A DNA stretch of 64,000 nt. It comes from Roseibium sediminicola. GTDB lineage: Bacteria; Pseudomonadota; Alphaproteobacteria; Rhizobiales; Stappiaceae. Location: contig NZ_JALNMJ010000014.1 of the NCBI RefSeq assembly GCF_023156505.1, positions 62,001 through 126,000 of the forward strand. The letters run 5' to 3'. Under the pieces are notes generated by a model. The model was given only the letters and a program-made list of their open reading frames with translations, ran no database searches and had not been told where the DNA came from. Below are positions 8,109 through 17,232 of this stretch, piece by piece; positions within the stretch are counted from its first letter, which is position 1; every line of letters begins with the position of its first letter. The translations under genes were made by a program, and so were the position numbers.

Positions 8109-11100
8109 TAGACATGCTTGAAGGCGTCCTCCGGCGCCCCAAAACGGTTTTCGTGCTGATGCTGGCGCTGCTTGTCGCCGGTGTGTTCAGCTATATCAGC
8201 ATTCCCAAGGAAGACAGCCCGGACATCGACGTTCCGGTGTTCTACGTGTCGATTGCCCAGCAGGGCATTTCGCCGGAGGACGCCGAACGCCTGCTGATCC
8301 GTCCCATGGAAACCGAGTTGCGCGGCCTTGACGGCCTGAAGGAAATCACAGCAATCGCGTCGGAAGGCCATGCCGGCATCGTTCTTGAGTTCGATATTTC
8401 CTTCGACAAAGACGAAGCCATGGCGGATGTGCGCGACAAGGTCGATTCCGCCAAGGGCAAGCTTCCGGCGGACGCTGAAGAGCCGACGATCTCCGAAACC
8501 AACTTCGCCCTGGTGCCAACGATCACGATTGCCCTGTCGGGCAATGTGCCCGAGCGGACCTTGTACCAGCATGCACGCCGCCTGAAGGACCAGGTCGAGG
8601 CAATCGACACCGTGCGTTCGGCGGACCTGAAAGGTCACCGCGAAGAGGTTCTGGAAGTCCTGATCGACTCCCAGAAGCTGGAGTCCTACGCGATCACCCA
8701 GCAGGAACTGCTGACCTCGCTGTCGAACAACAACCAGCTCGTGCCCGCAGGCTTCATCGACGGCGGTCAGGGCCGGTTCAACGTCAAGGTGCCCGGCCTG
8801 ATCGAGACCGCGCTCGACGTCTATTCCCTGCCGATCAAGCAGTCCGGCGAAGGTGTCGTTACGCTGAGCGATGTCGCCGAGATCCGGCGGACCTTCAAGG
8901 ACGCCAGTTCCTATACGCGCGTGAACGGCAATCCGGCCATCGCGCTGGACGTGACCAAGCGGATCGGCACCAACATCATCGAAAACAACCTGGCGATCCG
9001 GGCCGTTGTCGATGAAGCCACCAAGGATTGGCCGGAGACGATCAAGGTCGACTACATGATCGACATGTCGTCGAACATCTTCGAGGTTCTCGGCTCACTG
9101 CAATCCTCGATCATGACCGCCATCTTCCTGGTGATGATCCTGGTCCTGGCGGCGCTCGGCCTGCGCTCCGCGCTGCTGGTCGGTCTCGCAATTCCGACCT
9201 CCTTCATGGTCGGCTTCCTGATCCTGTCGGGTCTTGGCTACACCGTGAACATCATGGTGATGTTCGGCCTCGTGCTGACCGTCGGCATGCTCGTCGACGG
9301 TGCCATCGTTATGGTCGAATATGCCGACCGCAAGGTCCATGACGGCATGGAGGAACGGGAGGCCTATATCCGGGCCGCGCGGCTGATGTTCTGGCCGATT
9401 GTCTCGTCCACGGCGACGACCCTGGTGGCCTTCCTGCCGATGCTGTTGTGGCCCGGCGTTGCCGGCGAGTTCATGAGCTACCTGCCGATCATGGTGATCA
9501 TCGTCCTGACGGCGGCACTCTTGACCGCGATGGTGTTCCTGCCGGTCACCGGCTACATCTTCGCGACCATCACGCACTTCATGGAGCGCAATGCTGCAGG
9601 TGTGCTGGCTGTCGTCTTCGGCTTGGTGTTTGCGGGATCCGCGGCGGAATTCGTCCTGATGGCCTTCGGCTTGTCTCTCGAGCCCGAGGCGATGGTTGCC
9701 ACAGTTTCGATTCTCGCTCTCGTTTGCGTGGCGACGTTCTTCGTCGTTTCGATCGCATCCTACGCCGTGCTGCGTCCGTTCGTGCGCTGGCGCCGGGAAC
9801 GGGCCGCGCTCGAAGCCGAGGCGGAAGAAGGCCAGCCTGAAAAGACCTACCGCCCGGTGACCTTCGTCTCGCTGGCGTTCGAGATGGTCGCCGTCGGGTT
9901 TGCGCTCGCTTTCGGATACTTCCTGGCGACGAACAAGCCAGGTGTCATCACGGGTCCTGTTGAGTCGATCCTGACCTTCCTGGCCGGGCTTTCGCAGCCG
10001 CTTGAAGTCCTGTCTCATTCGATCGCGCTGGAGACTGCCTTCTATTTGGTCGTCTGCGGGCTCACCCTGGCGGCCATCTGGGCGGCCTACCGGATGATGT
10101 CGCCTGCGGTGCACCTGCTGGAAGGACTGTTTGACGGCGCACGCCTCAGACTGGGATTCGGCAGCCGGACCTCGTCCGCTGACAACGGCAAGCCTTCAGA
10201 CCTTCAGTTCGACACCGGCACCGTGAAGGGTTTCACGGGTCTTTATGTACGACATCTCAAACTGCTGGCCGGCAACCCCATCGGCAATATCCTGACGCTG
10301 GTATTTGTTCTGGGCAGCTGCTTTGCGATCTTCGCGGCGTTTTCGTCGAATCCGACCGGGGTCGAGTTCTTCGTCGACGAGGAACCGGATCAGGCGGTTG
10401 TCCTGGTGTCCGCGCGCGGCAACATGTCCGCGGCGGAGTCTCTGGAGATCGTTAAGCAGGTGGAAGCCGAAGTGCTTCAGACCGCAGGCATCCAGAATGT
10501 CATCACCTCCGCCTTCCCGCCGGGTGGCGGCAGCGGCCCGAACTTCATCGGCGGCGTGCAGGACAAGCCGGATGACGTGGTCGGTGAAATGACCCTGGAA
10601 CTGGCTAAATACTGCTGCCGCCGGAAGGCCAACGAGATCTTTGCCGAGATCCTCGACCGGACCGCCGACATTCCTGGCATCAAGGTCGAAACCCGCAAGA
10701 TCGAGGGCGGGCCTCCGACCGGCAAGGACATCCAGCTGGAAGTCAAGTCGACGGACTACGACACCATGGTGGCGCAGGTCGCGCGAATCCGCTCACATCT
10801 TGACCAGATGGAGCATCTTCAGAACCAGGAGGACGGCCGTCCCCTTCCCGGCATCGAATGGCAGATCACCATCGACCGCGAACAGGCGGGCCGCTACCAG
10901 GCCGGTATCGGTTCGGTCGGCAACATGGTCCAGCTGGTCACCAACGGTGTACTGATCGGCAAGTACCGCCCGACCGATTCCGAGGACGAAGTCGACATCC
11001 GTGTCCGGCTTCCGGCCGACGAGCGCACGCTCGACCGGTTCGACCAGCTGCGTCTTCAGACGGCGCTCGGCCTGGTGCCTATTGCCAATTTCATCGACCG

Positions 11101-12067
11101 GGCGCCGGAGCAGAAAGTGTCTTCGATCGTGCGCCGCGACGGGCTCTATTCGATGATGCTGAAGGCCGGTGTCGACAAGGAAGCATTGGACGCTGACGGC
11201 AATCCGGTGACGGTGGACGCCAAGGTCAAGGAGCTGAGCGCCTGGCTGGACACGCAGACCTTCCCGGACAACGTGTTCCTGCAGTTCCGCGGCGCGGATG
11301 AGGACCAGAAGGAATCGGGCGAGTTCCTGATGAAGGCGATGATCGCGTCGCTGTTTCTTATGTTCCTGATCCTGCTGACCCAGTTCAACTCGTTCTATCA
11401 GACCTTCCTGACCCTCTCGACGGTGATCATGTCGGTCATGGGTGTGCTTCTGGGCATGCTGCTGACGGGACAGAAATTCTCGATCATCATGACCGGCACG
11501 GGCGTCGTGGCGCTTGCGGGTATCGTCGTGAACAACGCCATCGTTCTGATCGATACCTACAACAGGTTCCGGGAAGACGGGTTCGAGCCGCTGGACGCGA
11601 TACTGAAGACCTCCGGACAGCGGCTTCGTCCGATCCTGCTGACCACGATCACGACGATCGTCGGCCTGATCCCGATGGCAACCGCCGTCAACCTGGACTT
11701 CTTCAGCCAGACGATCGCGGTCGGCGGCATCACAGCCATCTGGTGGATCCAGCTGTCCACGGCGGTGATCGCAGGCCTGGCCTTCTCGACGATCCTGACC
11801 CTGATCATGATCCCGGTCATGATCGCGCTGCCCAGCACCTGGGTGAAGTCGGTCATGGCGATCTGGGTCTGGAACAAGAACCGGCACCAGCCGGCCGTGA
11901 ACACGGCGCCGGAAACCGGAACCGTGGAGCCGGACGCCGACCAGGACGTCGAGTGGACGGATCCGCAACAGGAACAGGAGCGCCCGGCGGCCAAGGTGGT
12001 AGCGATGCCCAAGCCGTCCGTTCCGAAAGTCCCCCCGCAGGAGGAACTTCCGCACGCCGCGGAATGA
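8105..12067 (+). CDS. RND efflux permease, unusually long with extra membrane segments
   Basis: A protein of 1320 residues, against about 1040 for typical RND pumps. The family layout is clear: TM1 (KTVFVLMLALLVAGVF), porter loop, TM2-TM6 (residues about 335-490), a second porter loop (about 750-1070) and TM8-TM12. TM4 keeps one proton-relay Asp (GMLVDGAIVMVEY, D398) and TM10 has VVNNAIVLID. Between TM6 and TM7 there is an inserted region of about 200 residues (about 490-690) with roughly four more hydrophobic segments and a charged linker (RERAALEAEAEEG). The tail from about residue 1255 is an acidic and Pro-rich extension of about 65 residues. The substrate is unknown. It is co-transcribed with PadR and the adaptor. 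Confidence 0.9.
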   Translation: MIDMLEGVLRRPKTVFVLMLALLVAGVFSYISIPKEDSPDIDVPVFYVSIAQQGISPEDAERLLIRPMETELRGLDGLKEITAIASEGHAGIVLEFDISFDKDEAMADVRDKVDSAKGKLPADAEEPTISETNFALVPTITIALSGNVPERTLYQHARRLKDQVEAIDTVRSADLKGHREEVLEVLIDSQKLESYAITQQELLTSLSNNNQLVPAGFIDGGQGRFNVKVPGLIETALDVYSLPIKQSGEGVVTLSDVAEIRRTFKDASSYTRVNGNPAIALDVTKRIGTNIIENNLAIRAVVDEATKDWPETIKVDYMIDMSSNIFEVLGSLQSSIMTAIFLVMILVLAALGLRSALLVGLAIPTSFMVGFLILSGLGYTVNIMVMFGLVLTVGMLVDGAIVMVEYADRKVHDGMEEREAYIRAARLMFWPIVSSTATTLVAFLPMLLWPGVAGEFMSYLPIMVIIVLTAALLTAMVFLPVTGYIFATITHFMERNAAGVLAVVFGLVFAGSAAEFVLMAFGLSLEPEAMVATVSILALVCVATFFVVSIASYAVLRPFVRWRRERAALEAEAEEGQPEKTYRPVTFVSLAFEMVAVGFALAFGYFLATNKPGVITGPVESILTFLAGLSQPLEVLSHSIALETAFYLVVCGLTLAAIWAAYRMMSPAVHLLEGLFDGARLRLGFGSRTSSADNGKPSDLQFDTGTVKGFTGLYVRHLKLLAGNPIGNILTLVFVLGSCFAIFAAFSSNPTGVEFFVDEEPDQAVVLVSARGNMSAAESLEIVKQVEAEVLQTAGIQNVITSAFPPGGGSGPNFIGGVQDKPDDVVGEMTLELAKYCCRRKANEIFAEILDRTADIPGIKVETRKIEGGPPTGKDIQLEVKSTDYDTMVAQVARIRSHLDQMEHLQNQEDGRPLPGIEWQITIDREQAGRYQAGIGSVGNMVQLVTNGVLIGKYRPTDSEDEVDIRVRLPADERTLDRFDQLRLQTALGLVPIANFIDRAPEQKVSSIVRRDGLYSMMLKAGVDKEALDADGNPVTVDAKVKELSAWLDTQTFPDNVFLQFRGADEDQKESGEFLMKAMIASLFLMFLILLTQFNSFYQTFLTLSTVIMSVMGVLLGMLLTGQKFSIIMTGTGVVALAGIVVNNAIVLIDTYNRFREDGFEPLDAILKTSGQRLRPILLTTITTIVGLIPMATAVNLDFFSQTIAVGGITAIWWIQLSTAVIAGLAFSTILTLIMIPVMIALPSTWVKSVMAIWVWNKNRHQPAVNTAPETGTVEPDADQDVEWTDPQQEQERPAAKVVAMPKPSVPKVPPQEELPHAAE

Positions 12068-12087
12068 GTTTCAGCTCCTCCAACAAG

Positions 12088-12119
12088 AGGCCGCCGTTTT
12101 CGGCGGCCTTTTTGTTTGT
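12088..12119 (+). terminator. Rho-independent terminator of the RND operon
   Basis: A perfect nine-base stem (aggccgccg / cggcggcct) with a tttt loop, followed by ttttgtttgtt. It begins 20 bases after the permease stop codon. This is one of the clearest intrinsic terminators in the window. Confidence 0.9.
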
Positions 12120-12174
12120 TCGCTGGATAGATGACCATACACCGGATTTAATTTGGCCCGGCACACGGCACCGA

Positions 12175-12323
12175 GTCATCCCGGCCTTGAGCCGGGACCC
12201 AATCCACGTCTCAACGGACTTGATCTGCGGTAAAGGGTCAAACCTCTCCGAGACGCGCAGCCTCTTTCGCCAGCTCTGGAAACGAGTGGGTCCCCGATCG
12301 CGCTTCGCTTGTCGGGGATGACA
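12175..12323. repeat. Intergenic palindromic repeat, family A copy 1
   Basis: An element of about 150 bases opening gtcatcccggccttgagccg and closing with tccccgatcgcgcttcgctt then gtcggggatgac. The two ends are inverted relative to each other (gtcatccc / ggggatgac) and internal stems exist. It shares its ends and the core gggtcccc with copies near 13470 and 18242. It fills most of the gap of about 340 bases between the RND terminator and the MarR-GNAT gene. Confidence 0.6.
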
Positions 12324-12435
12324 CGACGTGTATGACGCGCCTCATCGCCACTCCCAACAGGATCACGTCATCCGCCTGCCTTGCCTCGCCGGGTGAACAT
12401 TTGTTTTGCATCCCCCTTGCCACGCTGCGCCAAAG

Positions 12436-12466
12436 CTCATATAGTTGCATTCTACAACTAAATGAG
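12436..12466. promoter_or_regulatory. MarR-type operator overlapping the regulator's start codon
   Basis: Inverted repeat ctcatatagttg - 7 bases - caactaaatgag, with 11 of 12 arm positions matching. The core tagttg/caacta arms are perfect. The first possible ATG (12462) lies inside the right arm, so a bound protein would block transcription or initiation of the MarR-GNAT gene directly. Autoregulation is inferred. Confidence 0.65.
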
Positions 12467-13427
12467 TTTCACCATGACAACACCCTCCCCCACCCTTGTC
12501 CATGAAATCCGCGCCGCGTCCCGCCAGATGGTCCGGGAATTCGGTTTTCTGGACAAGACGATCGCCGGCACGGACCTCTCCGGTTCAGGCGTCCACGCCA
12601 TCATGGAAATCGGCCTCCATCCGGGCATCACCGCCAAGGACCTGTCGGCAAAACTCAAGCTGGAGAAGTCGACCATCAGCCGCCTGCTCAAGTCGCTGGA
12701 GGCCCGGAACGAGATCCTGCAAACCCGCCTGGAGGCGGACGGTCGCAGCTTCGGTCTGAGCCTGACCGAGACCGGCCGGGAAACGTTCGCCAAGATCGAC
12801 AAGTTCGGCAACGATCAGGCCCTGGGGGCGCTTTCCAGGATCGGCGGTGCGCGCGCCGAGACAATTGCAAGCTCGATGACCGCCTACGCGGAAGCCCTTT
12901 CAACACCCACGGACGACATCAGGGTGCCTGCACCGGACTTCACGATAGTCGAGGGCTACCAGACCGGCATGATCGGCGACATCGCCGCCATGCACGGGCG
13001 CACCCATGGGCATATTGTCGGCATGGGGCCGACCTTTGAAAGTGTCGTCGCCAAGGCGATGGCCGAGTTCATGCCAAGGGTCGGCAACCCGGTCAACAAC
13101 AGCTGGAGCGTTGTCGAAAGTGATGAAGTGATCGGGTCTATCACGATCGACGGAGAGGACCTCGGCGGCAAGATTGCCCATTTGCGCTGGTTTATTCTCT
13201 CGGAACGGCTGCGCGGCAAGGGCCTTGGCAAGGTGCTTCTGGCCAAGGCCCTGGAGCATTGCGACCGGCACGGCTTCGACGAGATCCACTTATGGACCCT
13301 GAAGGGCCTGGAAGCCGCCCGCGCGCTTTACGAGAAAAACGGTTTTGTGCTGGCCGACGAATATGTCGGCGACCAGTGGGGCAAAGCGGTCACGGAACAG
13401 ATGTTCATCCGCAAACGGCCAGCATGA
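12462..13427 (+). CDS. MarR-GNAT fusion: HTH regulator with acetyltransferase domain
   Basis: A protein of 321 residues with two modules. Residues 1-150 form a MarR winged helix (GITAKDLSAKLKLEKSTIS, RLLKSLEARNEIL, and the wing RLEADGRSFGLSLTETGRE). Residues about 160-321 form a GNAT acetyltransferase with the acetyl-CoA loop RGKGLG and the late motif AARALYEKNGF. Such fusions are known as a class, but their substrates are mostly undefined. The start could be the ATG at 12462, inside an inverted repeat, or the ATG at 12474 (MTTPSP); neither has a strong ribosome site. Flanked on both sides by family A palindromic repeats. Confidence 0.88.
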   Translation: MSFTMTTPSPTLVHEIRAASRQMVREFGFLDKTIAGTDLSGSGVHAIMEIGLHPGITAKDLSAKLKLEKSTISRLLKSLEARNEILQTRLEADGRSFGLSLTETGRETFAKIDKFGNDQALGALSRIGGARAETIASSMTAYAEALSTPTDDIRVPAPDFTIVEGYQTGMIGDIAAMHGRTHGHIVGMGPTFESVVAKAMAEFMPRVGNPVNNSWSVVESDEVIGSITIDGEDLGGKIAHLRWFILSERLRGKGLGKVLLAKALEHCDRHGFDEIHLWTLKGLEAARALYEKNGFVLADEYVGDQWGKAVTEQMFIRKRPA

Positions 13428-13469
13428 TCCGGGGTCGGAGTTTCGCTCCCGCGTGGCTCCTTCCCATAT

Positions 13470-13584
13470 TGTCATGCCGGCCGAAGCGCAGCGGAGAGCC
13501 GGGACCCACGAGTCCCGGGCACCGGCCGCATGCAAACAGCCTGCTGTGTAGGCTCCTGGGTCCCCGCTTTTGCGGAGATGGCAA
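13470..13584. repeat. Intergenic palindromic repeat, family A copy 2
   Basis: An element of about 115 bases opening tgtcatgccggccgaagcgc and closing ctcctgggtccccgctttt then gcggagatggcaac. Internal dyads include gggacccacgagtccc. It shares its ends and core with copies at 12175 and 18242 and sits between the convergent MarR-GNAT and SDR genes. Confidence 0.6.
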
Positions 13585-13601
13585 CGGGTTATCGGGGCTT
13601 G

Positions 13602-14351
13602 TTACCCCTTCGTGACCGAATTGCCGCCGTCGCACAGCATGGCGGAGCCGGTGACGAAGGAGCCCGCATCAGACAGCAGAAATTCGGCGGCCCGGGCGAT
13701 CTCGTCCGGCTCCGCCATGCGCTTCAGGGCATGGATCCCCGCCACATATTCGTGAAAGGCCGGATCGTCGCCCGCCATTTCGGTCTTGGTTCCCCCAGGA
13801 AGCAGCGCATTGACGCGGATGTTTTCCGGTCCGTGTTCCACGGCCAGAACCTGGGTCAACCCGATCAGGCCGGCCTTTGCGGCCGCATAGGCCGCCATTC
13901 CCGGAAATCCGATCGTGTGGCCGACAAAGGACGAGGTGAACACGATGGAGCCGCCGCCGCGGGCGCGCATCGCGGGAATCTGGTATTTCGCCGCCAGAAA
14001 GGCACTGTCGAGATTGGTGGCGATCACATGGTGCCAGGTGTCCAGGCTCATCTCGGGAACCTGCCCCATATCGCCCAGTGTGCCGGCATTGTTGAAAGCA
14101 CCGTCCAGACCGCCAAAGGCATCGAGCGTCGCCTTGACCGAGGCTTCCGAAAAACTCTTGTCAGTGACATCGCCGACAAAGAGCGCGACCCGGTTCGAAG
14201 CGTTGGGCAGCGACGCCCGGACCTCTTCCAGCCGGTCCTCGCGGCGGGCAGCGAGCATCAGATTGGCGCCTGCCTCGGCGAGCAAACGCGCGGCAGCGGC
14301 GCCGATGCCACTGCTGGCACCGGTGATCAGTATGGTTTTTCCATGCAACAT
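13602..14351 (-). CDS. Short-chain dehydrogenase/reductase (SDR)
   Basis: Classical SDR oxidoreductase of 249 residues. It has the NAD(P) loop TGASSGIG, NNAG, the catalytic Ser region (FTSSFVG), YAAAK (Tyr and Lys of the active site) and a C-terminal GSAMLCDGG. Basic residues after the first strand (LAARREDRLEE) suggest NADPH use. The substrate cannot be told. The ATG at 14351 is set by GAGGAG seven bases upstream. That ribosome site is itself one arm of a perfect inverted repeat, so expression may be controlled there. Confidence 0.88.
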   Translation of the reverse strand: MLHGKTILITGASSGIGAAAARLLAEAGANLMLAARREDRLEEVRASLPNASNRVALFVGDVTDKSFSEASVKATLDAFGGLDGAFNNAGTLGDMGQVPEMSLDTWHHVIATNLDSAFLAAKYQIPAMRARGGGSIVFTSSFVGHTIGFPGMAAYAAAKAGLIGLTQVLAVEHGPENIRVNALLPGGTKTEMAGDDPAFHEYVAGIHALKRMAEPDEIARAAEFLLSDAGSFVTGSAMLCDGGNSVTKG

Positions 14352-14357
14352 AGTCCG

Positions 14358-14379
14358 TCTCCTCAATTTGTTGAGGAGA
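14358..14379 (-). promoter_or_regulatory. Inverted repeat covering the SDR ribosome-binding site
   Basis: On the minus strand the order is TCTCCTCAA, a CAAA spacer, then TTGAGGAGA: perfect nine-base arms. The second arm contains the GGAGA Shine-Dalgarno of the SDR gene, and the first arm resembles an anti-Shine-Dalgarno. It could be an mRNA hairpin that hides the ribosome site or a dyad operator at the promoter. Confidence 0.6.
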
Positions 14380-14440
14380 TCTAATTGAACCAGAAAACCG
14401 CCTTCAGAAACCCGATTTGCGAGACCCCGTCCGGCCCTTG

Positions 14441-15313
14441 CTAACCACCGTGGTCCTTGTCACGGTCGGCCAGATCGTCGAGATCGGTGTCGCATTCATC
14501 GCCGTCATCGTCGATTGCCATGCCGGCGTCCGCCAGCACCAGTTTGCGGTGTGCCCGCCAGGAGAACGGGATCGTCAGGAGATAGAGAACGGCGCCGCCC
14601 GCAAGCATGCGGAACGGATAGCTGACGGTCAGAGCGACAATCAGAACGGCAAAGACAAACAGTGGCAGCACAAGGTCGCGGCGGACCCTTGTGCCCAGGG
14701 TCTTGCCGGAAAAGGTCGGCAACCGGCTGATCAGCAAGTACGCAATGGCAATGGTATAGGCGGCGACAAACGCCTCATCCGCGAACCAGTGCGGAAACAG
14801 GCCGAGAAAATCCAGATAGAGCGGCAGGAGCACTGTCAGGGCGCCCGCCGGTGCAGGCACGCCTGTGAAGAAGCGGGACGCCCAGGCCGGCTTGTTCGGA
14901 TCGTCCAGGGCGACATTGAAGCGCGCCAGACGCAGAGCCGCCGAAATGGAAAAGATCAGAGCCGCGATCCAGCCGAGATTACCGGCGTCCTTGAGGATCC
15001 AGAGATAGAGCATCAGGGCGGGCGTGACGCCGAAATTGACAAAATCCGAGAGCGAATCCAGTTCCGCGCCGAAACGGGACGTGCCCTTCATCATGCGGGC
15101 GACCCGGCCGTCCAGTCCATCCAGGACGGCGGCGACCAGCACCGCGCCGACCGCGAACTCCCAGCGTCCCTCGAAGGCCATGCGTACGGCGGTCAGGCCG
15201 GAACACAGCGCCAGCAGGGTTACCATGTTCGGGATGATCAGGCGCAGCGGCACCCGCCGGAACCGCGGCGGCTGGTTTTTCTTTTCGAGGTTCGGGTCGG
15301 GCGACTGGGTCAC
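14441..15313 (-). CDS. pssA: CDP-diacylglycerol-serine O-phosphatidyltransferase
   Basis: Phosphatidylserine synthase of 290 residues, an inner-membrane enzyme for phosphatidylethanolamine synthesis. The CDP-alcohol phosphotransferase signature is present (DGLDGRVARMMKG then FGAELDSLSD), with about seven membrane segments. An Asp-rich tail (IDDDGDECDTDLDDLADRD) ends the protein. It starts at a GTG seven bases after the psd stop codon, forming the standard psd-pssA operon of alphaproteobacteria. Confidence 0.93.
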   Translation of the reverse strand: MTQSPDPNLEKKNQPPRFRRVPLRLIIPNMVTLLALCSGLTAVRMAFEGRWEFAVGAVLVAAVLDGLDGRVARMMKGTSRFGAELDSLSDFVNFGVTPALMLYLWILKDAGNLGWIAALIFSISAALRLARFNVALDDPNKPAWASRFFTGVPAPAGALTVLLPLYLDFLGLFPHWFADEAFVAAYTIAIAYLLISRLPTFSGKTLGTRVRRDLVLPLFVFAVLIVALTVSYPFRMLAGGAVLYLLTIPFSWRAHRKLVLADAGMAIDDDGDECDTDLDDLADRDKDHGG

Positions 15314-15320
15314 GGCTGTC

Positions 15321-16025
15321 TCAGCTCACGCGGGTCAGGGTCTGTGCCGGGCCTTGCGGCTGCGACAGGTCGGCCAGCACGGTTTCACCGGCAATCATGG
15401 TCTGGCCGAGCGCTACCTTCGGCTGCGTGCCGGCCGGGAAATAGACGTCGAGCCGCGACCCGAACCGGATCAGGCCGAACCGCTCACCGGCGGAAAGGCT
15501 CTCCCCTTCCCGGACGAAACAGACGATCCGGCGCGCGACTAGACCGGCAATCTGAACGACGCCGATCTGCGAGTCCCCCGCCTCGATCACCAGACCGTTG
15601 CGTTCGTTCTGCTCGCTGGCCTTGTCGAGTTCGGCATTCAGGAATTCCCCGGCCCGATAGGCAACCCGGAGGATCTTGCCGCCGATTGGCGCCCGGTTCA
15701 CATGGCAGTTGAAAACGTTCATGAAAATCGACACCCGCATCAAGGGTTCGGTGCCGAGCTCCAGTTCCGCGGGCGGACGCGCGAGGCCGACCAGGCTGAC
15801 GACCCCGTCGGCCGGAGACACGACAAGACCGTCACCGACAGGGGTGACCCTTTGCGGATCGCGGAAGAAATAACACACCCAGCCGGTGAGCAGGAGACCG
15901 ATCCAGAACAGTGGGCTGATGAAATACCCGATCACCAGGGTCGCCACCAGGGCGATAGCAATGAACGGCCAGCCTTCCCGGTGGATCGGGACCATGGCCT
16001 TGGTGACGGAATCAACTATCGACAT
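15321..16025 (-). CDS. psd: Phosphatidylserine decarboxylase proenzyme, type II
   Basis: A protein of 234 residues that converts phosphatidylserine to phosphatidylethanolamine. There are two N-terminal membrane segments (residues about 18-55), then FRDPQR, SPADG and [12 protein letters not shown] motifs. The self-cleavage Gly-Ser that makes the pyruvoyl group is in [11 protein letters not shown] near residue 200. Short size and the GSR cleavage motif mark the compact form seen in rhizobia, not the longer E. coli type. The start chosen is MSIVDSV at 16025; an upstream ATG at 16061 is possible. First gene of psd-pssA. Confidence 0.93.
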   Translation of the reverse strand: MSIVDSVTKAMVPIHREGWPFIAIALVATLVIGYFISPLFWIGLLLTGWVCYFFRDPQRVTPVGDGLVVSPADGVVSLVGLARPPAELELGTEPLMRVSIFMNVFNCHVNRAPIGGKILRVAYRAGEFLNAELDKASEQNERNGLVIEAGDSQIGVVQIAGLVARRIVCFVREGESLSAGERFGLIRFGSRLDVYFPAGTQPKVALGQTMIAGETVLADLSQPQGPAQTLTRVS

Positions 16026-16193
16026 ACTTCTATCCGGTTCCAGAACAGGTGGCTCCGGCACAGCGGCCGGGCGTTGGCTCTTCCTACTAGGCGACGCCGC
16101 CGCCCGAACTGCACCTGTTGCGCTTGTTGTTGTGTTCGCTTCTAGAGGCTTTTTCCCGCCAAGAGAACCGGTTTTCGCGGAAAATCACGCGGG

Positions 16194-17135
16194 TCAACGC
16201 GGCCTTTCCCCCAACTTTGCCGCCTCCGGCGCCCTGTAGTCCGTATCCCAATAGGGTGGACGGCCATATTTGGAGATCAGGAAATCGACAAAGGCGGTCA
16301 CCTTGGGCGGCACGAACTGGCTTGGCGGATAGACCGCCCAGATCCCACCGGTCCTGGCAATCTTGTAGTCCTCCATCACCGCCACGAGCCGGCCATCGCG
16401 CAGATCCTCCCAGACATGGGCCAGCGATTTGAGGCTGAGGCCAAGGCCGTAGATCGCAGCATCATAGGTCAGGTCGCCACTGTCGCCCTTGATGACCGGG
16501 TTCTGGACCTCATAGGCAACCTCGCCTTCCGGACCGGTAAAATACCAGACCGGAACGGATGCCATGGCGATACAATCGTGATTGGCCAGATCTTCAGGTG
16601 TCTTCGGTATGCCTTTGCGCGCAATGTAATCCGGCGACGCGCACAAGGCGCGCGGATTGCCCCCCAGCCGCCGTGACAGCAAAGTGGAATCGGCGAGCGG
16701 CGCGCCACGGATCGCCATGTCATAGCCGTCCTCGATGACATTCACGATCGTATCGGAGACTTCAATCTCGATCTGGATATCCGGATAGAGCGATCTGAAT
16801 TCGACAAGATGCGGCAGCACATGCTTGCGGCCAAAGAAGGTATTGCAGGAAATCCGCAGGGAGCCGCGCGGTGCCTCGGTGGACGCTTCCAGAATCGATC
16901 TGGCCTGACCGATCTCGTCGATCGCCGCCCGGGCGTGCTGCAGCAGGACCCGGCCGGCTTCCGTCAAGGCGGTGCGCCGGGTGGTGCGCGCGAACAGCTG
17001 CGCGCCGAAGGTCTTTTCCAGACTGCTCAGGCGCGTGCTCGCCGCCGACGGCGACAGGCCGATTTCCCGGCCCGCACCTGACATGCTGCCAAGCTCGGCG
17101 ATGCGCACGAAGAACTGGAGATCTTCCAATCTCAT
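16194..17135 (-). CDS. LysR family transcriptional regulator
   Basis: A regulator of 313 residues. The N-terminal LysR helix-turn-helix is intact (FVRIAELGSMSGAGREIGL, SPSAASTRLSSLEKTFGAQL, FARTTRRTALTEAGR). The substrate-binding domain follows from about residue 90 and belongs to the group that includes DsdA/TtdR-like regulators with an RLGGNPRALCASPDY stretch. It is divergent from a 63-residue ORF with a very strong ribosome site, which is its nearest candidate target. The effector is unknown. Confidence 0.9.
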   Translation of the reverse strand: MRLEDLQFFVRIAELGSMSGAGREIGLSPSAASTRLSSLEKTFGAQLFARTTRRTALTEAGRVLLQHARAAIDEIGQARSILEASTEAPRGSLRISCNTFFGRKHVLPHLVEFRSLYPDIQIEIEVSDTIVNVIEDGYDMAIRGAPLADSTLLSRRLGGNPRALCASPDYIARKGIPKTPEDLANHDCIAMASVPVWYFTGPEGEVAYEVQNPVIKGDSGDLTYDAAIYGLGLSLKSLAHVWEDLRDGRLVAVMEDYKIARTGGIWAVYPPSQFVPPKVTAFVDFLISKYGRPPYWDTDYRAPEAAKLGERPR

Positions 17136-17232
17136 TATTCAACTCTTTCGAAAAATGATTTCGATTTTACCCAGATTATTCGAACAAGCGCAACATGCCA
17201 TATTCCTGTCAGCAAATGAAAAGGAGACCGCC

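Noticed and set aside
7005-12067. Complete tripartite efflux operon
   Set aside because: Adaptor and pump are present, but no outer-membrane factor is encoded in the window, so a full operon cannot be claimed.
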